From Gracilaria caudata (taxonomy: Eukaryota; Rhodophyta; Florideophyceae; Gracilariales; Gracilariaceae), in contig JASCIV010000382.1 in the NCBI GenBank assembly GCA_030374735.1, positions 1 to 21,814 on the forward strand: a DNA stretch of 21,814 nucleotides, given 5' to 3'. The notes beneath the pieces were generated by a model. The model did not search any database. It saw nothing but the letters and a program-made list of their open reading frames with translations, and was not told the DNA's origin. Positions 1-10,200 of this stretch are shown here, one piece after another. Made by a program: the position numbers and the translations under genes. The first letter of the stretch is position 1; every line of letters starts with the position of its first letter.

Positions 1-115
1 CCCTTCCCCTGCTCCTTCCCCTGCTCCTTCCCTTGCTCCTTCCCCTTCCCCTTTTCCTTCCCTTCCCTCCCTCCTGTCCCACTCTCCCTCGGCTTCTTCT
101 TCTTCTTCTAGCTCG
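1..115. repeat. Pyrimidine-rich minisatellite upstream of gene A
   Basis: The + strand is almost pure C/T over about 110 bases. A 12-base unit (ccttcccctgct) is repeated three times at 2-37, the third copy with one change, and decays into irregular CCTT/CTT runs ending in a (TTC)n stretch near 97-110. It lies 90-200 bases upstream of the gene A start, so it is probably promoter or 5' leader sequence; that role is inferred from position only. No TATA box is convincing here. Confidence 0.7.
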
Positions 116-151
116 CGCCGTGTCAGCGCTATATCCACGTCCCAGCCGCGC

Positions 152-322
152 ATGACAAGCGATACAATCAGCACCACCACTGAATCGTTTTCTTCGCCAT
201 CATGTCACCCGTTGACCCGCTTCAGGAGCCTCACACTCCGCTCGACGACCCGGAACAGCCGCCAGCTTCCCCGTCAGCGTCATACAAGAACTTTCAACAC
301 ACCGTTGTCGCCCTGCGTTTGA
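152..322 (+). promoter_or_regulatory. Possible upstream ORF overlapping the gene A start
   Basis: An ATG at 152 opens a 56-codon frame that ends at the TGA at 320-322, in a different frame from the main start at 202. If transcription begins upstream of 152, scanning ribosomes would meet this ATG first and the overlapping uORF would reduce translation of gene A. If transcription starts between 152 and 202 it is irrelevant. The transcription start is unknown, so this is only a possibility. Confidence 0.2.
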
Positions 323-3300
323 AGAGCTCCGCTCTCACCGGAGTGCTGGGCTCCGGTCCCGCCGAGCTTGGAGAGGCAGACTACTCCGCTCTGCTTTCCG
401 TGCTGCGCACCATTCCATATCCAATCATCGCCTTCCAGCTCGTGTGGAGTATTACAGTTACCCTCATTGCATATGCGCTGGCACCCAAACAGCTCAGTTG
501 GTTTTCGGTGCCGTTTTGGACCTCCAGACTATCCGTATCGTCCTCCATCTCGTACGGTGTGGGATGGGCTCTGTTTGTGTTGCTGGGCTTCTTCATTCGA
601 GAGGCCAGCAATCGCTACTGGGAAGCTCAGTTGGATTGGAGCAATCTGGCCGCCAATCTTCGACAGCTCACACGACACATTCGTCAGACATATCCCGCGG
701 GAACCTGGCATGACGGCGACGTAGAACGAATCGTTGCGCACATTGTGGCGTATCCCATTGCGCTCAAAATGACTCTTCGCGGTGAGCGCGAACCAAAACA
801 GCTTGCGGGCATTCTGCATGCCGATGATATTGAGGATGTGCTCAATGCTGATAGCATGCATGTGCACTGTATGAGGGTGCCCAGAACGTACATCAGTGCT
901 TCTGAAGATGACTCCAAGGCTTTCAAATTGCTTGCTGCCGACCGCACTCCGGCTGGATGGGGTGTTCGATACCTCGTCATGGATATGATGGATGCGGTGG
1001 ATTTTTATGCAAATGACTTGGTGAAGATTGCCAACTCCAGTCCTTCCAAAGGCTATGTCACGCATCTGCATTTGTTTCTTTACTTGTGGATGTTCTTTCT
1101 CCCTCTTGCGTTGGTTAAGAGCAGTGGCTGGTAAGTTGTTGTGCGAGACGGTTCTTTGGCTTTTGCGGCAGGTGTTTTTGCCTTCTTTATGGCCAATGCG
1201 TTACGCGAGAAGCGACAGTGTCGGATGCTGACAACAAGCTCCTTTTCCCCTCTCGAATTGCAAAAGGTTTACGCCGCTTTGGGCCGTTCTCACTTCGTAT
1301 GGTGTTGGAATGCTTTTCACCATCGGTCAGGCTCTGAGCGACCCGTTTGGTTTTGACATGCAAGATATCAAACTCAATCAGCTTGCTGCCGAATCCGCTC
1401 TCAATGCCCTCAACGCTTACTCCCGTGATCAATTGGAGCTTACTTCAGTGGTGAAGAAGCACCATGACACTCCGAAATGGCTCGAGACGCCACTGGACCA
1501 CAATGCCGAAGAAAAAGAAGAAGAAGAAGAAGAAAACGAGCAGTCATGGCAGAAAAGGATCTTGGCTCGATTTGTTTCCATTCGCCTGGGCAGCCTTTCC
1601 AAAGGATTGCTCGTGTACCTCGCGGTTGCTGTCGTATGGGCCGCTTTCCTCTTGTTCATCACGTACGGCGCAAGGGGAGAAAATGTTGACGGCGCCTGCA
1701 GATGGTGGTGCGTGTACATCCCAGTGGATTCTTCCATCACATCGTACGTGAGTCTTGGCATTTTCCTCACTCTGGGTTTCTGGCTGAACGTGGCTTATGG
1801 ACGTTATTGGAGAGCTTTACAACTGTGGCAGAGCAAGATCCGAACTTCCATTGAGGAAATTGCTTTTCAGTTCGCCATCAGTACCAAGCGCGGAGCGTGG
1901 CATGAACGCGATCGAGAACGACTCTTCTCGCACATTGTGGCTCTGGCGTACGGTGCCAAGCAGGACCTTCGTGAGAACCGAAACACTTCTATACTGGATG
2001 GGATGCTTTCTCCGCAGGACATTGCAGCATTTGACGAAGCTGATAATTTCTTTTCACATGCAACCGACGTGGTCTATGGGTACTTGAACAGTCTTGATTG
2101 TGCTCATGATGACACCACGGATGTTGACTCGTCCCCTTGGAGTGGCACCGTGTATTCGATCGAATATACGCTTTGGTACCTGGAGACGGCAATGCAAGAA
2201 TGTTATTCTATCCGCAAGTTTCCCATCTCGGAGTCTTTCACCATTCATCTCAAGGTATTTACCTTCTTCTGGTTGGCCCTTCTTCCTCTTTCGCTGGTTC
2301 AATTTGCAGGATTCTTTGCATTCCTCTACATCGTTCCTATCAGTTATTCAATCATTAATCTGATCAAAATTGGAGGCAATCTTGCTGATCCGTTTGGTTA
2401 CGATAAGGAAGATATTCCTCTTGATTTGTTATGTGATGAAATCCGTTCCTCCGTCCATACCATATACAACGAATCATTAAGAGGAGCATCCGATTTTGTA
2501 CGTCCGTCAGACTACTCCCGAGAGGTTTTCAATGCGAAGGCAATCACAGCGCAGTCAGTTGATGAGGAACCGGGGACTGTGACCAAACCTAGTTTCTTGA
2601 AGCGTATCATGGATTCTTTCAAAGCCGCTGATCACGAGCACAACCCTTCGCCCATAGGTTCTTTGCAGAAGCTGCTTTCCTCTCTCCCGTCAGTCTCCAA
2701 ACGGAGCATGGCTCTGGTTATTCTGTGGTCTGCTATAGCCGTTGGCATATCATACGGGTTTTCATTCACATGGGGAGAAGCGAAACGAAATGCTTGTGGC
2801 GCATGGTGCAGCCCAATAGACATCCAAGTTTCTGTGCTGGCAAACATTGGATTTGCCTTATTCATGATCCTCAGTTTCCGCGCCTCTGATGCCATTGGAA
2901 GGTACGAGGAAGCTGCCATGCTGGTATTCGACATTGAAATGAATCTCCGAAACTTGGCTATCGAGATCGTTCAAAGCTTCAAGGATGGCTTCTTTCATGA
3001 GGAGGATAAGGAAAGAGTTGTTGCTCATCTCGTGCAGATTCCTCTATGTTTCCGAAATCGGTTATTGGGAATTGACAGATCACCCAAGGAGGAAGGACTA
3101 CTCTCTGACGAGGACAGTAACCTCATGCTCGCGAGCAAAACCCCCCTTGAGCATCTGCTTCAGACTATCAGCGCTTACATTCTTATCCAAGACAACTTGC
3201 ATCGAGATGAATTCAGACATATGCCAAACACGAGGGCGAACGCCACTGTGTCTGTTACCATGATGTTCCGCATTTCGACGATTCGAGAGACCATTTCCCG

Positions 3301-6001
3301 TGCTTTCGGAGTGAAACGCTATCCCGTCATTTCCAGCTACACTGAACATCAACACATATTCACCATTCTTTGGCTCTTTCTTCTTCCGCTGGCAATGACA
3401 CCGAGTACAGGTTTCTTCACAATCCTCTGGGCTCCCGTCATATCATTTGGGGTGCTTGGACTTGAAGACCTGGCCTCAAAGCTGGTAGATCCATATGGAA
3501 ACGACGATTTAGACATTCCATTGGAGAAGATGTGTTCTGATGCCGTCAGCTCTGTAATAGACGGAGTACAAAGCGTCGAATGGGGCGTAGTGCACCACAT
3601 TCGATCTAAGCCTTCCGATGGGGATTCTCAGCTTGGCACTGTTCTTGAAGGAAGAGAGGTGAAACATGAGCACACCTTAGCGCACTTTGCAGCAGAAGAT
3701 CACATCTCCATGTCTTTCGGAGAAGGAACTGATTTGTATTTCGACGGCTCTGATGAGAAGAAGAAGAAGCCGCAATTGTATTCCCATCTTCTCCACTCTG
3801 TGCCGTGGTGGGTTTTGCTCTTCGTCACAGTTTGGACTTTAATAGCAACGGTTATATCTTATCTCGTAAGAGATCGAATTGCTATTGTTAGATGGTGGAG
3901 ATCAAATTTCGTTGTGGATACAACTGTGGCCACGTACGTTTCCTTCGCAGGTAAGTCTACAGGAGAACTCGAAAAAATGGTGAGAGGACGAGCCACATAT
4001 ATGCTTCATTGCAATGCTGACCAATTCTTCTCGATATTCTTCCCACAAAGCCTTCATGCTTCTTGGATTCTTTGTGCAGGCGGCTTTCGTAAGGTACATC
4101 TCTGCCGGAAGTGTATGGGGGGCGCGTTTGCGTGCTTCATGCCATACTCTTGCTGTCCACTTCCAAACTTTGTTTCCCGAGGGTGCAATTCATGAAGGCG
4201 ACCATCGAAGAATACTTTCTCACATTGCAGCTATCCCACTAGTGCTCAAGAGCGAACTACGCAATTCCCGTAACCTCCGAGAAATCAAGGGATTGTTGTC
4301 CCACGAAGACATTGCCAGAATTCAATGTGCTAACAGCATGGTCAGCCACTGTGTTGATGTACTCCGCTCGTACTTTCTCTTATGCCTGCATCATTCAGAA
4401 CAACTGAAGAAGCCTGTCGTGTATGGAAGTGGAGTCGCATTTGTGAAGTTTGAGATTGTCGAGTTGGAAAAAATGATCCGCCAGTCAAAGTTCTTGCGGT
4501 CGTTCGAGATCGCCCCGGGATTCCTTATTTTGCTCAACTGCTTCCTCGGAATATGGTTTCTGATCCTGCCCTTCGCACTCGCCGAATATTCAGGTTCGTT
4601 TGAAGCCCATTGCCAATCTTCATTTCACGTTCCTTGTCAACCCACTGACTCTTGTTCAAAACCCGGCTATGACCAACGCAGGATGGTTTACAATTCTCTG
4701 GGTTCCAATTATTGCATACGGAGTGCTAGGGTACGTATCACACTCTCCTCAAAAGGCCTTCTGGTTTCGTAAGGGGCACTAACATTTTCCATAGTATGTA
4801 CCAGATCGCGAAGGAATTGCAGTTCCCATTCGGAACTGATATGAACGACTTGGATCTCAGCACAATGGCCAATTTAATAGTCTCTGATATCCTTTTCGTT
4901 GAGAAACATGGCAAACCGCGTCTGGAAACATTCGTACATGCGTCGGATATAGAAGAATTCTGGACACAGAGCTCAGAAGAGCCCTCGACGGTTCTGAAGA
5001 GGCAATCTTGCCTACCTAGGGCGCGTGAATTCATTCGTTTAGCATTGCACACATTCTCCCCAATTCAAACTGCAGCAGTACTCCTCTGGACCACCGCCTT
5101 GCTTCTGATCGCATGGGGCGTCTCCAAAGCTTTTCCGTTTGCTGATGAAGTGGAAGCCAGCTGTGGCTTGTGGTTCTGTTCAAGAATTGCTCTGAGCAGT
5201 ACTGTGAAGGAATATATAGGATTTGCTTTGTTTTTACTCCTCGGCTTCCGTCTGTACGAAAGCCATGGACGATATGTGACTGCAATACGAATTTGGAGCG
5301 GTATTATGGCTACAACGCGTGTTCTCTCCAACAGGTTTTTCGAGAGCTACGTCGGAAATGAGTGGCATGAACAGGATCAGGAAAGATTTGCTGCACATTT
5401 GGCAGCTTTCTCGGTCGCGACAATGGCCAAACTTCGCAGAGAAGAGTGTCGCGAAGAATTTCGAAAGTTTTTGAGCGAAGAAGATACGGAGAAGCTCCTA
5501 AGGGCGCCAGATGGGGCTGACTATTGCCTGGATGTAATGCATCACTATATCGTTCAAAGTGATATCTGGCGTGAGTCAAAGGACAAAGAGGACCCAGCGA
5601 GTTTCGATGAACATTGGAGTATCATGTATTACATTCGACTCTTAAAGAACGCTGCTGTGGACTGTGAGGAATTGGTGAACATTCCAATGCCGTATGGATA
5701 TGTGCAGCATTTAAGGATCTTTTTGATTATCTGGTTGTTGTTGCTGCCACTCGGTCTAGCGGAAACGAGTGGATGGTTGACCATCCTCTGGATTGGATTT
5801 ATTGCCTATGGTGTGGTAGGCATTGAAAAATGGTCTCAAGAATTGGCGGATCCGTTCGGGCATGATGTTTCCGATGTGCCTTTGGACGAGTACGTTGAGG
5901 AAGTGGGTCGTATTGTGCGTTCCAACCTAATGGTTTACAAAGATGGGCTGAAGGGAATTATTCGCGATGACAGACACTCCTTCCCATCGAGGGAGTCGTA
6001 G
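202..6001 (+). CDS. Five-repeat tandem bestrophin channel protein (gene A), 5 exons
   Basis: Exons: 202-1130, 1267-3950, 4051-4593, 4682-4730, 4795-6001 (5412 nt, 1803 aa). Donors are gtaagt, gtaagt, gttcgt, gtacgt; all acceptors are AG; every junction restores frame and family sequence. The protein has five bestrophin-type (UPF0187/bestrophin family) repeats at about residues 25-385, 415-720, 770-1090, 1146-1440 and 1477-1803. Each has TM helices, an L[GS]F...RY core (F at 130, 481, 847, 1211, 1553), a motif like WHxxDxER...H, a helix like LPLALxxxxG, and a closing PFGxDxxD (PYG in repeat 3). Known bestrophins carry one repeat and form pentameric anion channels, so this chain could fold as a whole channel; that is inference. 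N-terminal 30 residues are Pro/Ser-rich with no clear targeting peptide. Linker 1 has an acidic run near residue 393. Start 202 is the first ATG in frame. Substrate (Cl- or HCO3-) and membrane are unknown. Confidence 0.92.
1131..1266 (+). other. Gene A intron 1
   Basis: 136 bp, gtaagt donor, AG acceptor, phase 2. It splits the Trp codon (TG|G) after the last helix core of repeat 1. Gene B has an intron at the same codon and phase. Confidence 0.93.
3951..4050 (+). other. Gene A intron 2
   Basis: 100 bp, gtaagt donor, AG acceptor (4049-4050), phase 1. It splits an Ala codon (G|CC) in the second helix of repeat 4. Splicing gives a gap-free match to the equivalent helix of repeats 1 and 5 and to gene B. 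Confidence 0.9.
4594..4681 (+). other. Gene A intron 3
   Basis: 88 bp, non-consensus gttcgt donor, AG acceptor (4680-4681), phase 1. It splits a Gly codon just before the Trp that follows the last helix core of repeat 4. Position and phase match gene B. Confidence 0.88.
4731..4794 (+). other. Gene A intron 4
   Basis: 64 bp, gtacgt donor, AG acceptor (4793-4794), phase 2, splitting a Gly codon (GG|T). With intron 3 it bounds a 49-nt microexon. Position and phase match gene B. Confidence 0.9.
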
Positions 6002-7256
6002 CTCAGATTTATGCAAAAACTCTTTTTCATTGTTGTTTACAAAAGTCGAAAGCCTTCTTTGCCGACGCCCGCTTCACGCCACTTTCAAGAAGCCACAACC
6101 ACCCTAAATGATTGTAAACCGGGCGGGTAGCTAGATATATGGGCGCCGATCTGACAATATCACTTCCGTACACAGTAATTGTCAAATACAGTCTACGGTG
6201 AAGAAGTCTACCGTTAGAACTCTCGATTTCAACACCTCCAAGACAGGTGGATGTCAGAATTTTGCATTGTGACGCTGCGTAGTGCTTGAAGGTCGGAATT
6301 GGCAGCGTTCTCGGTACAGTCCCCCGCCCCTTTCTTTCGTAAATCTTCGATCGTGTGAGAAATCGGCTGTCGGGTCGGGAACGCTCTCCTTTATAATACT
6401 CCTAACTTCTACGGCGTGTTTTCAATTAATATCGTTGTTTTCGATCGCGAAGCCTGGTATCGTGCCGATGTGTGTTACAAAGACCGTGTTGTTGTCTTTT
6501 TGCATGGCTTGGGTAAGCTTTCTGTCCCAGACGTCTTTCTGCTGAGGTGGAAAGACGTCTTGGCAGGCATGGAGCAGGGGTGGAAGGGTAGTGAAATAGA
6601 TTATGCAAATGTTCTCTCTCACTTGAGCAAGATAGAAACGCAGTTACGTGATGCAGATGGATAGCAGTCTGCTGACACTGCAGTTGATCGATCACGTTGC
6701 GCAAAGAGGACAGTCGCGCGCTCGCGGCAAAGGCGAAGAAGCAGGCACAAAGACCCCAGCAGACTCTGCTGAGGGATGCCTCCGGTCTTGTGCAGCTCTG
6801 CACAAGATCCGGGTATTTATTCTGCCTCGTGCGGGCGCGAATGCTAGACGGACACCAACCCCTTGGGTGGCTCTCTCCGTATCTTTCCCAAACGGGAAGC
6901 TAGAATTCAAATTCGAAGCTACCTGCCTACGGGTGGCTGTTGCTGCGTAGGTCTGTACGCTACCTAGCGCACGAGTGGCTTCTACTGCGTAGATCTCTAC
7001 GCATCCGCCTACGCAGTACGCATATGCGCGACTACACGCAAGCGCTGCTATCAACACTGCCCTTGGCCAATCCGGAAAACATGTTCATCCTTCGACATGA
7101 ACATCTTTGTGTCTTTTGAAACATCAATAGAACTAGATGCATGTCTTATTCGTAGGAAGAACTTAATAGAACTACATGAAGTGCATTTCGATTACATTCT
7201 CAAAACTTCACAAGTTTTTGTGCATAGCAAACGAAGTTCCTAAATGAAATCAAATA
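6002..7256. other. Spacer between convergent genes A and B
   Basis: This 1.25-kb stretch lies between the two stop codons and should hold both 3' UTRs and polyadenylation regions. I see no confident gene. A frame on the + strand stays open from 6359 to the stop at 6664 with a protein-like composition but no early ATG, so it may be an exon remnant or chance. A cluster of short inverted repeats lies at 6944-7036 and is listed separately. Confidence 0.6.
6944..7036. repeat. Cluster of TGCGTAG / CTACGCA inverted motifs
   Basis: TGCGTAG and its complement CTACGCA, with near variants, recur several times here. One perfect inverted repeat (8-bp arms, 2-bp centre) is at 6986-7003. The cluster lies in the spacer about 220 bases beyond the stop codon of gene B. 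It could form hairpins at transcript ends or be the remnant of a small palindromic element; the role is unknown. Confidence 0.5.
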
Positions 7257-10200
7257 TCAACGCTGTTCTTGAAGATTTGTGATTGTCAACCCTCCCCTTC
7301 TCTTCTGAAGAACATCCTTCACCCCGTTTCTATAAAGTTCGAGGTTTCTTTTCACAGTCATGGTGGCCTCTTCGACAAAGTCGTCCAGAGGAACGTCAGA
7401 AACGTCATATCCGAAAGGATCGGACAATTCAGAAGCCCACCTTTCAATGCCAAACACTCCGTAAGTCACGAATACCACCCAAAGAATTGTCAACCATCCG
7501 CTTGACTCCACCAGTGCGAGAGGTAATAATATCAGCCAAATAACCAAGAAAATTCTCAAGTGCTGCACATATCCGTACGGCATGGGCACCCTCACCATCC
7601 GGTCGCATTCAAACGCCGACTCCTTTAGCTGATGCAAGTACTTCCACATGTACTCTACCTCCTGTCCTCCAGCGGGGTACACAGCTCCTTCAGTCGCAGA
7701 AATCCTGTCACCTTCAGCAAGGTAGTTCTCGACGAGATCTAAGCAATAGTTGGCCCTTTCACTTGCCGAAAGCAGTCTGTGAGTGTCTTCATCGCCTAGG
7801 ACTTCTTCAAATTTCTCTTTGTAGTCTCTTCCCCGTAGTTGACCCATCAGTGCAATCGGAAATGCTGCCAGGTGTGCAGCAATGCGCTCTAGGTCTCCAG
7901 AATGCCATAAACCATTGCAGTAGCTCTCAAATATGCGGTTGCTCAAGACTTGCAGTTTCGAAATTATTCCCTTCCTCCAGATAGTAACGGACCTAACGTA
8001 TCTCCAGTGACTGTCGTAAAGACGGAAACCCAACAACAAGAACAGAGCAAATCCAACATATTCTTCCACAGAACTGTCAACTGCAATTCGAGAACAAAAC
8101 CAAGGCTCACAAGAATCGTTGAACTCTCCCTCGAACGGAAAGTTTTCCGACACGAGCCACGCAAATGTGATCGCAGCCGCCGTCCAGATTAACACCAAGA
8201 TCATCATCAACGGTGAAAAAACATTTGCAGCCAGTCTGAGCTTCTCGACCACTCGCTCTCTGAAGTTTGGTTTTTGGGCTTGATTTCTTACTTGGGATGG
8301 AGGTTTCGTCCAGAATGAGTGGACTGGTGAACAGTGGATAAGACCTTTTCCTCCGCTAACATAGTTTTTCCGGATGAACAGAATATCGGAAACGATGTTT
8401 CGTGCATATTTGTCAAGATCCAAATCGTTCATGTCTTGCCCAAATGGATGTTGTATTTCTGATGCGATCGAGTACATTCTAAACAAGAATCAAGAGTGAG
8501 TCGCTTTGATCGGGAACGAATCGTAACTGGAAGGGAGAACGTACCCCAAGACACCGTATCCAATGATGGACACCCATAGAATGGTGAACCAACCTGTCAA
8601 TACACGAATAAGAATACGCCCGATCTGTTAGCACAATCTTCCAAAAACATATCCTTCTCCGCTTGTGAATGTGACGTACCGGATATTTCTGCCAAAGCGA
8701 ATGGCAAGATTAAGAACCAAATAACAAGCAGAGCATTCAAGAGTATCAAGAACCCTGGAGCAATCGGGAATGAGGACAAGAATTGCAACTGTTGCACAGA
8801 TTTCTCCAACAATTCCATTTCACGTTTCATGGCAATGAATCTTTTGCCATAAGTAATCTTACGTGTCGCGTACTCAGGGCGACTTGCTGCGACGAGTTGG
8901 TATGCTTTGACAACCTCAACGCAGTAGCGAGACATACTTCCAGCGCAGTGAACATGAGCAAGATCTTCCTGAGAGAGGAGCCCCTTGATTTCCCTGGTAT
9001 CACGGGAGTTGCGCATCTCACTTTTCAACACGAGAGGCACGGCCGCTATGTGAGCAATAATCCGATTATGATCTCCCTCGTGAATGGCTCCTTCTTCAAA
9101 CAATGTTAAGAATTGAACGGCAAGGGAGTGACAAGAAGAGTGAAGCATATCAACCCAAACGTATCCAGCGTCCTTAAACCGATCGAATGCGGCATGTACG
9201 TAGAAGCCGAGAAGCAAAAAAGCTGAGTTTCAGGTGGAGAGAAAAGCAATGAATGAATGTCAGAAGATACTTCTCAACTGGATAAAGATAGTCTCCTTTC
9301 TTTCACGTACCTGCGAACGACACATAGGTTGCCACCGACCTGTCAATGCTTATGCGAGAAAGCCACCATTTTGCGCTTTCCGAGCGCTCTCTGGTTATAT
9401 AGGAGAGCACTACTGCCAATGCTGTGTAGCAAGCCACAGAAACCAAAGCTTTCCATGGGACGGAGCGAAGTAGATGGGAGTAAAGATGGGGTTCCGGCCA
9501 AGGTTCCTCAAGCTTGTCAAAATAAGGGAAAGGATCCTCTCCAAACTTTGAAGGATAGTTATAGTCCAGGCGAGGGAGGACGTACTGCCTTCCTACCATT
9601 TGATTTCGCAGAGTTATACCAAGCTCCGCTTCTGAATCAGGTGCAGAATGTCTGATAAACCGATGACAGTCCCATTGGGCGGTGTGTACAGCTTCCAGAA
9701 TGAAACCAGCCGACTCGAGACACATCTCTTCAACAGGTATATCGATCGAGTCTGTTCCGTAAGGGTCGACGAGTTTCACAGCAATTTCTTCAAGCCCTAT
9801 TACACCATAAGAGATAATTGGCGCCCAAAGGAGAGTGAAGAATCCAGTAGCCGGGGTCATTGCGAATGGAAGTAACATCAACCATATGGCAGTGAAGAGA
9901 TGTTGGTGCTCGGTATAGCTCTTGACAACAGGAAAGCGTTTCACTCCAAATGCTCGCTGAATGAGCTCTCGGAGAGTCAACATCCTGTTCAGCATCAAAA
10001 TGACCATTGTTCCCTGGCAGCGGAATGGACCCATCTTGTCATGACCAGTCCGGTTCTTCTTGTCTTGTAGAACAATGTATGCTTCGATTGTCTGAAGCAG
10101 ATAAGAAATACGTTGGTTACTGTTTGCAAGTCTTTGTCTGTCTGCCTCTGATAACAAGCCATCTGTGTCTTCTTCCGTCTTTTCGTCATCTCTCAGAAGG

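Noticed and set aside
529..1071. 180-aa minus-strand frame opposite gene A exon 1
   Set aside because: Antisense shadow of a well-supported coding exon, with no family resemblance.
1131..4794. Stop codons and frame changes in gene A and gene B as signs of pseudogenes or frameshifts
   Set aside because: Each break coincides with GT...AG introns at identical codons and phases in both paralogues, and joining restores a gap-free family match.
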